DNA of 41,709 nt. Source: Lachnospiraceae bacterium. GTDB lineage: Bacteria; Bacillota; Clostridia; Lachnospirales; Lachnospiraceae. The stretch lies in NCBI GenBank assembly GCA_017408735.1, contig JAFQUB010000036.1:1-41709 (forward strand). Direction: 5' to 3'. The position numbers and the translations under genes are program-made. Numbering within the stretch: the stretch's first letter is position 1; each line of letters opens with the position of its first letter. Below, one piece after another: positions 8,000 through 16,417 of this stretch. Under the pieces are notes generated by a model, which was not told the DNA's origin, ran no database searches, and was given only the letters and a program-made list of their open reading frames with translations.

Positions 8000-9127
8000 T
8001 TATTGCAGTTGAATTCTTTCGTTATCACCGAAATAGATAGCTGTTATCTCTTGTGGGTCTGTGACCGGATTTAACCCATACACATATCTGAATTTCTTGT
8101 TTTCTTCGTCATAATAATCTTCAAATCCGGAATCAATCTGTATCAAATCTACTCTTGTTCCATCTTTTAACTCCACCTCTGTTGCTTCTGCCGGATAATA
8201 AACTAATTGTAACTTATCCTCAGGACAATCCGGTATTTCATATACCAGACTAATTGTAATTGGACTGACATTTACCTGATTTAAAATAGCATTATTCCTT
8301 GCATAATACCCTTTGCCAACCTTTCTATTTATCGCATATTCCTTTTTGTTTTTATCTTCTACCTTCTTTTCTGCCCACTGAAATTCCCAAATTCCTGTCA
8401 CAGATGGCTGGAATTGATTTTCTTTATCATACACACCAAAATTTTCAAAACAAAACGTCATATGACCGGTTTTATAATCTTCCTCTGTGACACAGGATTT
8501 ACTCACAACTTTTGAAGTTTCGCCTATTCCCTCTCCTCCATCAGTCGTTTCCAAAGTACTATGTTTTCCCGAAAGTACATAATAGAAGATATTCTTCTCA
8601 CCATCTTCTTCTGTTACCCGATAACAATGAGTTCCTGAACTTTCTATACAGTCTTCCCGCTTGTACCCTTCTACATCTAAATATTCAAACTGCCCATCCG
8701 TAACGCCCTCAGGCAAAACTACTTTAAACAAGCAGTAAAAGTATTCATTATCTGTCAGACACTGCTCCAACGAAATTGACATACCATTCTGCTCGATGGT
8801 TTCCAGTGATGTATAATTAATCCCTTCCTCTTCCATTTTTTCTTGCAAATTTTCTGAAATCTGGAATCTTTGCATAAAATCCGGTGTCCACTTCGCCACA
8901 GCAGCCGTTACCGTAATACTGGATGCCAGCAAAAGACAGGCTGCAGCGGCAACGCTTTTACCATAAAATCTCTTCTGTTTTCCCCTCTTTTGAAAATTTG
9001 TTTCCTTTTCATTGTTGCCAAATTCCGATAACCGAATATCATCCAATATATATTTCACACGTTTTCTGATGCTTTCCGGCACTTCCACTTCTCTCTCCAG
9101 TTCCTCTTTGATTTTTCTATCTACCAT
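8000..9127 (-). CDS. DUF4179-type membrane anti-sigma factor
   Basis: The 375-residue protein has a cytoplasmic N-terminus of about 50 charged residues, one transmembrane helix (about residues 55-76, AAACLLLASSITVTAAVA) and a large extracytoplasmic domain. This is the topology of RsiV/DUF4179 anti-sigma factors that hold an ECF sigma factor at the membrane until a surface signal releases it. It overlaps the sigma gene by 11 bases and has its own ribosome binding site (GGGAGGT) inside that gene. The pairing makes the role likely; the signal is unknown. Confidence 0.85.
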   Translation of the reverse strand: MVDRKIKEELEREVEVPESIRKRVKYILDDIRLSEFGNNEKETNFQKRGKQKRFYGKSVAAAACLLLASSITVTAAVAKWTPDFMQRFQISENLQEKMEEEGINYTSLETIEQNGMSISLEQCLTDNEYFYCLFKVVLPEGVTDGQFEYLDVEGYKREDCIESSGTHCYRVTEEDGEKNIFYYVLSGKHSTLETTDGGEGIGETSKVVSKSCVTEEDYKTGHMTFCFENFGVYDKENQFQPSVTGIWEFQWAEKKVEDKNKKEYAINRKVGKGYYARNNAILNQVNVSPITISLVYEIPDCPEDKLQLVYYPAEATEVELKDGTRVDLIQIDSGFEDYYDEENKKFRYVYGLNPVTDPQEITAIYFGDNERIQLQ

Positions 9128-9680
9128 AATGATTTACCTCCCTTACCGCAAACAAAAACATATGTTCCGCTTCATTCTTTGGTTCCACGCCGTATAACTT
9201 TCTTAATTCCTTTCTCCCTCTGGATAGCCTTGTTTTTACTGTGGATGTTTTCATATCAAGCATTTTCCCAATCTCTGTTACAGAAAATCCCTCCAGATAA
9301 TGCAATATGATAATCGCTTTATACTTATCATCCAACCGCTCCAACAAGTCTTTTACTTCCAAATCATTCATACCACTGCACCGCATCTGGGCTATTTCAG
9401 GCACTTCTTCATAACAGCACTGCTTTTTCTTTTCTTTTAATATATCGTTACAGTGATTTATAAGAATTCGAATCATCCATGTTTTGAAGTATTTTGGCTC
9501 TCTTAATGTGCCTATTTTCTCTAAACAAGTAAGAATGGTATCCTGAATGGCATCTGCAATATCATCATCATTGTGTAGAAAAGCTCTGGCTACCTTATAC
9601 ATGCTCGCCGTATTTTTCTCCATCAGCTCTACAAAGGCATCCACGTCGTGGTTCATAGCTCGCTTTACCAGTGTATTCAT
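9117..9680 (-). CDS. ECF-type RNA polymerase sigma factor
   Basis: The product is about 187 residues. Sigma region 2 (DAFVELMEKNTASMYKVARA, then DAIQDTILTCLEKIGTLREP and FKTWMIRILINHC) and region 4 (YKAIIILHYLEGFSVTEIGK, then TSTVKTRLSRGRKELRK) are both clear. I took the ATG at 9680 (MNTLVKRAM) because GAAAGGAGG sits about 6 bases upstream. The longer reading frame upstream would run through a likely ECF-type promoter. The partner anti-sigma gene overlaps the 3' end. The pair probably controls an envelope stress response, but targets cannot be named from this window. Confidence 0.92.
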   Translation of the reverse strand: MNTLVKRAMNHDVDAFVELMEKNTASMYKVARAFLHNDDDIADAIQDTILTCLEKIGTLREPKYFKTWMIRILINHCNDILKEKKKQCCYEEVPEIAQMRCSGMNDLEVKDLLERLDDKYKAIIILHYLEGFSVTEIGKMLDMKTSTVKTRLSRGRKELRKLYGVEPKNEAEHMFLFAVREVNHYGR

Positions 9681-9710
9681 GATATTCCTCCTTTCTTTTG
9701 TTCTTTCATA

Positions 9711-9742
9711 TATTAGACTGGTAAAGCCTCCAAATGGTTTCA
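9711..9742 (-). promoter_or_regulatory. Candidate autoregulatory ECF promoter
   Basis: On the minus strand TGAAAC (9737-9742) is followed 18 bases later by GTCTAATA (9711-9718). This resembles the TGAAAC...CGTC architecture recognised by extracytoplasmic-function sigma factors and lies about 30 bases before the sigma-gene start. There is no good sigma-A promoter in the same place. Confidence 0.55.
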
Positions 9743-9747
9743 AAAAT

Positions 9748-11802
9748 TTACAAACTAAGGGTGGTTAAATCCTGTTCCATAAAACTGTCTATCTTTTTCT
9801 TAAGTTCTGCATACTCCTCTGTGTCCGGTATTCCCTGTTCGCCCAGTTCGTTCGCCGCATCGGAAGCCGCCTGCAAAATAGCTGCATCGGTGAAAATATC
9901 ACCAATTTTAAATTCCAGCAGACCACTTTGGCGGAATCCAAATAAATCTCCGGGACCACGAAGTTTTAAATCTTCTGATGAAATGAAAAATCCATCGTTG
10001 GATTTGTTTAATATCTCCAAACGTTTTTTTGTATCTTTTTTATCACTGCCACTTACAAAAATACAGTAGGACTGGGCAGAGCCTCGCCCTACACGTCCTC
10101 TCAACTGGTGTAGCTGGGCTAAACCAAACAATTCTGCATTTTCTACCATCATGACTGTGGCATTTGGTACATTTACGCCCACTTCCACTACGGTAGTAGA
10201 AACCAATACCTGAATTTCGTTTGCCGCAAATCGCTCCATAATGTCATTTTTGGCACCGGGCTTCATTTTTCCGTGAAGACATTCTGTAGTAATGTCCGAC
10301 GGAAGCTTGGATTGCAGCATTTTTTCATAATCTATTACATTTTCCGCTTCCATATTTTCGCTTTCTTCTACCATTGGGCAAATCACATAAGCCTGATGCC
10401 CTTTGTGTACCTCGTCTGCAATAAACTGGTATGCCTTTTCTCTGTAAGAAGTATTTACTACGCAGTTTTTAATAGGAATTCGGTTGGATGGCAGTTCGTC
10501 GATGACCGAAATATCAAGGTCACCGTAAATAATAATTGCCAATGTTCTTGGAATCGGTGTGGCACTCATAACCAGCACATGTGGGCATGTTCCCTTTTCC
10601 ATCAGCATTTCGCGCTGTCTTACACCGAAACGATGCTGTTCATCTGTGATAACCAGTGCCAGATTATCGTAGGCAACGCTTTCCTGAAACAAAGTATGGG
10701 TTCCAATCACAATATCTGCCATACCCATTTCAATGCGTTCCCTTGCCATTCGTTTCTGCTTTGCAGTCATGGAACCGGTCAGCAATATCGGATGAATGTC
10801 TAACTGGTACTGCTCCTTCAATTCCATAAAATATTCGTAATGCTGGCGTGCCAACACTTCCGTAGGTGCCATCATGGCACCCTGATATCCATTTTCTGCC
10901 GCATACATAAGAGCCAGTGCTGCTACAATAGTTTTACCGGAGCCTACATCCCCCTGAATCAGTCTGCTCATCACATAAGAGGAATTCATGTTTTCCTTTA
11001 CATCATTCCATGCGCCCATCTGTGCATTGGTTAAACGGAATGGAAGTTTTTCTAATAATTCCTGTGTCATCTCACATTTAGGGAAAGAAAAATTATTTTC
11101 TATTTTTTCTGTGCCTTCTTTTAAGTTCCGCAAAGAAACAATAAACAGGAAAAATTCATCAAATACCAGACGCTTTCTGGCAAACACTAAATCCTCTTTT
11201 TTTTCCGGAAAATGAATGGTAGAAATGGCATAATTATATTCTGCCAACTCATTTTCTTTACGAATAGACAAAGGGAGAAACTCCCGTTCCAGCACACCGG
11301 AATCCACCACCTGACGCACAGCCTTACATATGGCATTGTTGGTAAGCCCTTTGGTCAGAGGATATTTTGGCAACAGCAGCCCCTGTTTCTTTTGATATTC
11401 TCCTTCCAGAAACAGTTCGGGCTGTTCCATTGTAAGGCGCCCATTTTTCATAGAAGGAATCCCACGGACAATAATCGTTTCACCAGAGCGAAGCTTGCTT
11501 TTTAAATATGGCATATTGAACCAAGTAAGGAAAATAGAATTTTCGCTATCTCCTGCCACCACACTGAGTATCTGGAGATTTCTTACTCTTTTTACACCTT
11601 CCACTCGTTTTATTGTAACCCGCAGTGAATTTATCTGTTCTTTTTTTACAAAACGGATTCCTACCGGTGCTTCGTACTCCTCATAATCCCTCGGATAATG
11701 TCTCACCAAATCTTCCAAGGTATATATATTTAATTTATGAAATAAAGCAGCGGTCTTATCGCCAATTCCTTTTAATGTTGTAATACTGTCTGTCAGCTTC
11801 AT
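9748..11802 (-). CDS. recG: ATP-dependent DNA helicase RecG
   Basis: RecG is a monomeric superfamily 2 helicase that regresses stalled forks and branch-migrates Holliday junctions. The protein has about 684 residues, usual for the family: an N-terminal wedge/OB domain (GIGDKTAALFHKLNIYTLED), Walker A GDVGSGKT, a DEQH box (ITDEQHRFGV), the SATPIPRT motif, motif VI QLRGRVGR, and the RecG C-terminal signature (RGPGDLFGFRQSG). The start at 11802 (MKLTDSITTLKG) matches the family and has AAGGAAGGGA before it. It follows the fakA-like gene after a terminator, and ends just before the sigma-factor promoter. Confidence 0.96.
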   Translation of the reverse strand: MKLTDSITTLKGIGDKTAALFHKLNIYTLEDLVRHYPRDYEEYEAPVGIRFVKKEQINSLRVTIKRVEGVKRVRNLQILSVVAGDSENSIFLTWFNMPYLKSKLRSGETIIVRGIPSMKNGRLTMEQPELFLEGEYQKKQGLLLPKYPLTKGLTNNAICKAVRQVVDSGVLEREFLPLSIRKENELAEYNYAISTIHFPEKKEDLVFARKRLVFDEFFLFIVSLRNLKEGTEKIENNFSFPKCEMTQELLEKLPFRLTNAQMGAWNDVKENMNSSYVMSRLIQGDVGSGKTIVAALALMYAAENGYQGAMMAPTEVLARQHYEYFMELKEQYQLDIHPILLTGSMTAKQKRMARERIEMGMADIVIGTHTLFQESVAYDNLALVITDEQHRFGVRQREMLMEKGTCPHVLVMSATPIPRTLAIIIYGDLDISVIDELPSNRIPIKNCVVNTSYREKAYQFIADEVHKGHQAYVICPMVEESENMEAENVIDYEKMLQSKLPSDITTECLHGKMKPGAKNDIMERFAANEIQVLVSTTVVEVGVNVPNATVMMVENAELFGLAQLHQLRGRVGRGSAQSYCIFVSGSDKKDTKKRLEILNKSNDGFFISSEDLKLRGPGDLFGFRQSGLLEFKIGDIFTDAAILQAASDAANELGEQGIPDTEEYAELKKKIDSFMEQDLTTLSL

Positions 11803-11847
11803 TTTCTGTCCCTTCCTTATTATTTTCATTCTTATCCTGCGCCCTAC

Positions 11848-11886
11848 CAAAAAAGACCACCCGCCAGGCGAATGATCTTTTGGTTC
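11848..11886 (-). terminator. Terminator between the fakA-like gene and recG
   Basis: On the minus strand AAAGATCA pairs with TGGTCTTT around an inner TTCGCC/GGCGGG stem and is followed by a run of T. It lies 25 bases after the fakA stop, so recG may be expressed separately or by read-through. Confidence 0.75.
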
Positions 11887-11910
11887 GTTATCACTAACTT
11901 TATAAAAATG

Positions 11911-13563
11911 TTATTCCACAGAAATCACATAATAATAGATTGGCTGACCGCCCATCTGCACTTCCACTTCCAAATCAGGATATTCTTCCTCAATATAAGA
12001 AACAATTTCTTCGGCCTGCTCTTCGGTAGCTTCAGAACCATAATAGATACTGATTAATTCAGATTCATCATCCACTAATTTTCCAATCATATCCTTTGTA
12101 GTTTCCTGTAAATCAGTTCCCACGGAAAGAATGGACTTATCGCCAATTCCCATAATATCGCCCTGTTTAATTTCATGTCCGTCAATGCTTGTTTCACGAA
12201 CAGCGTAAGTTACCTGACCGGTTTTTACACGTTCCATTTCCTGTGTCATGGACTCTAAATTTTCCTCTGCTGATTTTTCCGGCACAAAATTAATAAGAGC
12301 TGTTAATCCCTGTGGAACTGTTTTGGTAGGAACAACCATTACCTTCTTATTTTCCACAAGTTGTGTTGCTTGTTCTGCTGCCAAAATAATGTTTTTATTG
12401 TTTGGTAAAATGAAAATAGTATCTGCATTTACCTTTTCAATGGCGTTCAACATGTCTTCCGTACTCGGATTCATAGTCTGACCACCCTCTATAACATGGT
12501 CTGCGCCAAGACTTGTAAATATTTCTTTGATTCCTTCACCGGTTGATACAGTAATAAATCCTACTTCTTTTCTTGGCTGTTCTTCCTGTGCCTGTTCTGC
12601 CGCCAGCTTTTCTGCATCTTTAATCAGCTTTTCCTGATGTTCCAAACGCATATTGTCGATTTTCATATTGCTTAAAGAACCATAAGTCAATGCTTTTTGG
12701 ATGGCAAGCCCCGGATCATTGGTGTGAACATGCACCTTTACAATGTCATCATCTGATACCGCAACAATGGAATCTCCAATGGATGACAAATACGCCTTGA
12801 ATGCCTTTTCATCCTCCATGGTATATTTCTTTTCCAGCATAATAATGAATTCCGTACAATATCCAAATCTAATATCCGTGGTTTCACCGGCATTCACTGC
12901 ATTTATCTTTGGTGCCGCGGCTCCCTGAATAGTTAAATCCAGTTCTTTTCCAAGGAACGCATCAAATGCACCCTTTAGCACTTCCAAAAGTCCCTGACCG
13001 CCGGAATCTACCACACCTGCTTCTTTTAATACAGGAAGCATTTCCGGTGTCTGACTTAAAACATATTCTGCATGACTGATTACTTCAGACATAAATTCTT
13101 CTAAATCGTCGGTGCGTTCTGCCATTTCCAAAGCCTTGTCGGCTGCACCTTTTGCAACGGTAAGGATTGTTCCTTCTTTCGGTTTCATAACTGCCTTGTA
13201 CGCAGTTTCTACAGCCTTTTCCATAGACATCGCAAGAATATCCACGTCAATTGCTTCATAATCACGAAATCCCTTAGTAAGTCCACGCAAAAGCTGTGAA
13301 AGGATAACTCCTGAGTTACCTCTGGCTCCTCGCAGTGAACCGGAAGAAATTGCTTTGGCCAGTTCCTCAATGGTTGGATTTTCCAATGCAGAGACTTCCT
13401 TTGCTGCTGCCATAATTGTCATTGTCATATTTGTACCTGTATCACCATCCGGTACCGGAAATACATTTAACTCATTAATCCATTCCTTCTTTGCTTCCAA
13501 ATTCTTGGCTCCTGCCAGGAACATATTAGAAAGCATTTTGGCATCTATCTGTTTCATGGTCAC
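11911..13563 (-). CDS. fakA: DAK2-domain fatty acid kinase-like protein (FakA/YloV)
   Basis: The N-terminal DAK2 domain carries the Mg-ATP motif NVFPVPDGDTGTNM followed by GARGNSGVILSQ. The middle and C-terminal domains (RFGYCTEFIIMLE, PNNKNIILAAEQA) match FakA/YloV. FakA phosphorylates fatty acids held by a DegV-type FakB partner for phospholipid synthesis; no FakB gene lies in the window. AAGGAGG sits 5, 8 and 14 bases before an in-frame TTG, GTG and ATG. I took the GTG at 13563 for its spacing; the ATG at 13557 (MKQIDAKML) is the alternative. It follows asp23 by 13 bases, and this asp23-fakA order is common in Firmicutes. Confidence 0.9.
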   Translation of the reverse strand: MTMKQIDAKMLSNMFLAGAKNLEAKKEWINELNVFPVPDGDTGTNMTMTIMAAAKEVSALENPTIEELAKAISSGSLRGARGNSGVILSQLLRGLTKGFRDYEAIDVDILAMSMEKAVETAYKAVMKPKEGTILTVAKGAADKALEMAERTDDLEEFMSEVISHAEYVLSQTPEMLPVLKEAGVVDSGGQGLLEVLKGAFDAFLGKELDLTIQGAAAPKINAVNAGETTDIRFGYCTEFIIMLEKKYTMEDEKAFKAYLSSIGDSIVAVSDDDIVKVHVHTNDPGLAIQKALTYGSLSNMKIDNMRLEHQEKLIKDAEKLAAEQAQEEQPRKEVGFITVSTGEGIKEIFTSLGADHVIEGGQTMNPSTEDMLNAIEKVNADTIFILPNNKNIILAAEQATQLVENKKVMVVPTKTVPQGLTALINFVPEKSAEENLESMTQEMERVKTGQVTYAVRETSIDGHEIKQGDIMGIGDKSILSVGTDLQETTKDMIGKLVDDESELISIYYGSEATEEQAEEIVSYIEEEYPDLEVEVQMGGQPIYYYVISVE

Positions 13564-13576
13564 CAATATATCCTCC

Positions 13577-13933
13577 TTAATCAATAACTCGTACACCTTC
13601 AACAAAGATATTAATTTTTTCTAATTCCATACCTGTAAATTCTTCTACTTTATATTTTACATTGCTGATCAGATTATCTGCCACAGCTGAAATACTTACC
13701 CCATAAGAAACAATCACATGAAAATCGATTGTTATTTTATTGTCATTTACCCCAACATTAATGCCATGTGTTAAAGATTCTTTTTTCAGAAGTTTAACCA
13801 GACCGTCTTTTACATTTAATGCTGCCATACCAACAATACCAAAACATTCCACGGCAACAGAGCCGGCATATTTTGCGATTACTTCATTGTCAACGAGAAT
13901 CTCACCCATATTTGTATTCATATGTCCCTTCAT
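13577..13933 (-). CDS. Asp23/Gls24 family envelope stress response protein
   Basis: The 118-residue protein matches the Asp23/Gls24 family: GEILVDNEVIAKYAGSVAVE at the N-terminus, then FHVIVSYGVSISAVADNL and the conserved VNIFVEGV-like ending (INIFVEGVRVID). In Firmicutes these cytosolic proteins are linked to membrane or cell-wall stress and often sit immediately upstream of fakA, as here. The ATG at 13933 has GGAGG seven bases upstream. A possible TATACT -10 element lies in the divergent interval shared with rpmB. Confidence 0.93.
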   Translation of the reverse strand: MKGHMNTNMGEILVDNEVIAKYAGSVAVECFGIVGMAALNVKDGLVKLLKKESLTHGINVGVNDNKITIDFHVIVSYGVSISAVADNLISNVKYKVEEFTGMELEKINIFVEGVRVID

Positions 13934-14076
13934 ACCAATACCTCCTGTTACTTTATTTCATGAAGCACAAGCTTCTGTTCTGGTAAACCAGTGTATATAG
14001 TATACCCTCTTTTCACCGAAAAGGAAATACGAATTTTGTATTTTTTCTATTTTTTGAATATTTTTAATAATTTTCC

Positions 14077-14105
14077 TTGCATTCTTGTTCAGTTTCTGTT
14101 AAAAT
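14077..14105 (+). promoter_or_regulatory. rpmB promoter
   Basis: TTGCAT (14077-14082), a 17-base spacer and TAAAAT (14100-14105) lie about 70 bases before the rpmB start, in the interval divergent to asp23. Confidence 0.6.
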
Positions 14106-14176
14106 ATGCATGTTGTGAGCTTATATCAGAGTGATTTTACTGGTAAATGGCAATTTATTCAAGGAGGTGTAAAGTC

Positions 14177-14362
14177 ATGGCTAAATGTGCAGTATGTCAG
14201 AAAGGTGCTCATTTTGGAAACAATGTGAGCCATTCTCATAGAAGATCAAATAGAATTTGGAACTCAAACGTGAAATCTGTAAAGGTTAAAGTAAACGGTG
14301 GAGCAAAGAAAATGTACGTATGTACTTCTTGCTTACGTTCCGGAAAAGTTGAAAGAGCTTAA
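14177..14362 (+). CDS. rpmB: 50S ribosomal protein L28
   Basis: This 61-residue ribosomal protein of the large subunit begins MAKCAVCQKGAHFGNNVSHS and ends with a CTSCLRSGKV segment. The two CxxC pairs make it the zinc-ribbon (C+) form of L28, as opposed to the Cys-free paralogue many Firmicutes keep for zinc limitation. The ATG at 14177 follows AAGGAGGTG by 7 bases; the upstream in-frame ATG would bypass this site. It stands alone on the plus strand with its own promoter and terminator, which is the usual arrangement in Clostridia. Confidence 0.97.
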   Translation: MAKCAVCQKGAHFGNNVSHSHRRSNRIWNSNVKSVKVKVNGGAKKMYVCTSCLRSGKVERA

Positions 14363-14375
14363 TCTTATTATAAGA

Positions 14376-14408
14376 AAGCCTGTATGCTTGTCATACAGGT
14401 TTTTTTAT
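14376..14408 (+). terminator. rpmB terminator
   Basis: GCCTGTATG, a short loop and CATACAGGT are followed by seven T. It is a clear rho-independent terminator 14 bases after the rpmB stop. Confidence 0.9.
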
Positions 14409-14437
14409 TTTGTCTTTAAGGAATATTTTACTGTTAC

Positions 14438-14575
14438 TTAGCAGCAAAACATATTATATCCCAACAACAACAACGCAACCACTACCACAAAAAACAGAAA
14501 ACTGTTGGCAATAAATAAAGTAAGCACCATACCAACCGCTACAAAAAAGCAGGCAAATCCTATCACCCTTCTCAT
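14438..14575 (-). CDS. Small hydrophobic membrane protein, 45 residues
   Basis: This short minus-strand frame reads MRRVIGFACFFVAVGMVLTL, continues through a second hydrophobic stretch (SFLFFVVVVALLLLGYNMF) and ends in CC-stop. Two Arg at the start followed by two membrane helices separated by a short polar IANS turn is a credible small integral membrane protein with positive-inside topology. The frame has no internal stop, and the helix-turn-helix hydrophobic pattern is unlikely by chance. The ribosome binding site is weak (GGTGTGATGA). It lies downstream of ytfJ after a hairpin terminator. Similar small proteins occur in Lachnospiraceae to my knowledge, but no function is known. Confidence 0.65.
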   Translation of the reverse strand: MRRVIGFACFFVAVGMVLTLFIANSFLFFVVVVALLLLGYNMFCC

Positions 14576-14587
14576 TTCATCACACCA

Positions 14588-14634
14588 ACAAAAAAAGCTT
14601 CTTATGCTAATATATGCACAAAAAGCTTTTTTAA
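14588..14634 (-). terminator. Terminator after ytfJ
   Basis: On the minus strand AAAAAAGCTT (right side) pairs with AAGCTTTTTTT across a roughly 20-base AT-rich loop, and ends in a T-run. It lies 10 bases beyond the ytfJ stop and just before the 45-residue membrane protein gene. Confidence 0.65.
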
Positions 14635-14643
14635 CCTATCTTT

Positions 14644-15033
14644 TTACTGTTCTTTTAAGTTTTCGATTGCACTTTTCACTTCCGGCGTTTCTTTTTCTTC
14701 CTTCGATTCTTTTCCTGTAAATTTGTTAATCACATCCGGAACCATATCAAGAATTTTTGTAACTGCATCTTGATTTTTAATATTTACTAATTTGGTCTGT
14801 CCATTCTGAATCACCAAAACAGCACTTGGTGACATTTTACCACCCATTCCACCGGTGCCTCTATTCTTTTTATCTTCACTGAAGGCTCCTGCACCAACAC
14901 CAAAAGAAACGTCTACCAATGGTAAAATAATGGTATCCCCCACGGTAATCGCTTCCCCTACTACTGTTTTGGATGAAATAAAGCTGTCCATTCCCTTAAA
15001 TAAAGATTCCACTGTTGAACTAAAATCTGCCAT
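14644..15033 (-). CDS. ytfJ: GerW family sporulation protein YtfJ
   Basis: This 129-residue protein matches GerW/YtfJ: a TVVGEAITVGDTIILPLVDV segment, a glycine-rich FGVGAGAF plus GTGGMGGKMSPSAVLVI region, and a C-terminal DMVPDVINKF helix. In Bacillus the protein is made in the forespore and is needed for normal germination. Its presence supports a spore-forming host. It follows the DUF2953 gene by 13 bases, a common pairing in Clostridia. Confidence 0.92.
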   Translation of the reverse strand: MADFSSTVESLFKGMDSFISSKTVVGEAITVGDTIILPLVDVSFGVGAGAFSEDKKNRGTGGMGGKMSPSAVLVIQNGQTKLVNIKNQDAVTKILDMVPDVINKFTGKESKEEKETPEVKSAIENLKEQ

Positions 15034-15046
15034 AATATAACTCCTC

Positions 15047-15937
15047 CTATTTTCTCACTCTATCTATCATTTTTCGTATATAATGGTTTTTATATCCACG
15101 CCACAGGGTTAGCAATACTACATAAAACTGAGCCTTCCCCTTGATAAATGCACTTCCTTCGAAAACTGCCTGTTCAAAATCCGGTTCTATATCCAGCTTG
15201 TACCCATAAAAAGGATACAACACGCTAAGTACTGCCAGAATCTGTCCTGTCAATGCCGGGTCTTCTGTCCCAAAATGTATATAAACATCTGCTTTGGATG
15301 GTTTCAAATGACGAACCAGATATTTTCTCTGCTCATTCAGAAATTTTAATGAGCCCTTTACATCTTCACTGGTGATAAATTTCTTAAATTTTTCACAACT
15401 GGAACAAATCCCCTTTATTTTATCACATATCTTTTGAAATGTGAATGTTTCTTTTTTCCTCTTATTTGAATTCTCTGCCTTCTTATCTGCCGATTTATGG
15501 TTAGTATCTCTGATTTCTACAGTTTTATCCGGCTGTTTTATCGTCTTTTGCTCCGCCGCCGGAAAATCCTCTTTCACTTCTACTTTCTGCTCCAGTTCAT
15601 TTTTCTGCTCCGGTTCATTTTTCTGTTTCGGTTCATTTTTCTGCCCTGGTTCATTTTTCTGTTCCGGCTTTTCTTTCTGAGGAAACAGTTGAAAAAACAA
15701 AAGCTTTACGGAGTACACAAGCCCGCTATCCTGCTCATATTTTACCCAGATGCGAAACAGATGACATAACCAGTTTACAGAAAGAGAGAGAGCCGCTTTC
15801 TCTGCATCCTTACTTCCTTTTAACTGATATCTGACTGGAAGAAATAAGAAAACTCCAATCAGTATAAGAAGCAGGGAAAGTATGGATACTAATACTATTC
15901 CAATGATTTTTAATATGGTTACAATTACGCCAGCCAT
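15047..15937 (-). CDS. DUF2953 domain membrane protein with hexapeptide repeats
   Basis: The 296-residue protein has an N-terminal membrane helix (IIGIVLVSILSLLLILIGVF) followed by the DUF2953 N-terminal part (LPVRYQLKG, LSVNWLCHLFRIW). A charged linker follows with five tandem copies of a six-residue unit of the type QKNEP(x), encoded by an 18-bp repeat at about 15590-15675. The C-terminal part (DVYIHFGTEDPALTGQILAV, then LDIEPDFEQAVFEG) completes the family. DUF2953 proteins usually precede ytfJ in Clostridia; the function is unknown and a sporulation link is inferred from context. The linker length is likely to vary between strains. Confidence 0.88.
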   Translation of the reverse strand: MAGVIVTILKIIGIVLVSILSLLLILIGVFLFLPVRYQLKGSKDAEKAALSLSVNWLCHLFRIWVKYEQDSGLVYSVKLLFFQLFPQKEKPEQKNEPGQKNEPKQKNEPEQKNELEQKVEVKEDFPAAEQKTIKQPDKTVEIRDTNHKSADKKAENSNKRKKETFTFQKICDKIKGICSSCEKFKKFITSEDVKGSLKFLNEQRKYLVRHLKPSKADVYIHFGTEDPALTGQILAVLSVLYPFYGYKLDIEPDFEQAVFEGSAFIKGKAQFYVVLLTLWRGYKNHYIRKMIDRVRK

Positions 15938-15981
15938 GTTACACTCCCATTTTATTTTCTATAAACAGATACAGTAATGAC

Positions 15982-16317
15982 TTACTGTATCTCCGGGAAA
16001 TTCTCTTGAAAATATTCCCGAATCCGTACATTTTCCGTTTCTGTCAGTACATCCGACACAATCTTTTCTACAAGCTCTAACGCTTGTTCATATCCAATAG
16101 CAATCCCCACTACATATGTGGTAGTATAATTATAATGTTTCTGTAATAACTCCGAGGAATCTATAATCTCCAACTGATTATTCCCATACCGGGGCACCGT
16201 TATCAGATAAGTATTTAAAAGCCCTGCTTTATGCTTTACCTTCCACACAATTTCACGGCGTTTCTTCTTTGCTTTTTCACTCATATACAATTTTCGATAC
16301 CATTTAATACGTTTCAT
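15982..16317 (-). CDS. Conserved hypothetical protein, 111 residues
   Basis: I do not recognise this protein. It starts with a very basic stretch (KRIKWYRKLYMSEKAKKKRR), contains a central segment with YLITVPRYGNNQLEIIDSSE, and ends in a predicted amphipathic helix with many Glu (VEKIVSDVLTETENVRIREY). No signal peptide or membrane segment is visible. It lies 44 bases upstream of the DUF2953 gene on the same strand, so it may share that transcript. The ribosome binding site before the ATG at 16317 is weak; MSEK at 16284 is an alternative start. Confidence 0.65.
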   Translation of the reverse strand: MKRIKWYRKLYMSEKAKKKRREIVWKVKHKAGLLNTYLITVPRYGNNQLEIIDSSELLQKHYNYTTTYVVGIAIGYEQALELVEKIVSDVLTETENVRIREYFQENFPEIQ

Positions 16318-16417
16318 ATTCTCTAATCAATCCCCTATATGAACAGACAGACCGAGCATATTATCTGCTCGGTCCTCTACTGTAATTTGCGACAACAAAA
16401 CACATATTTTTGTTGCA

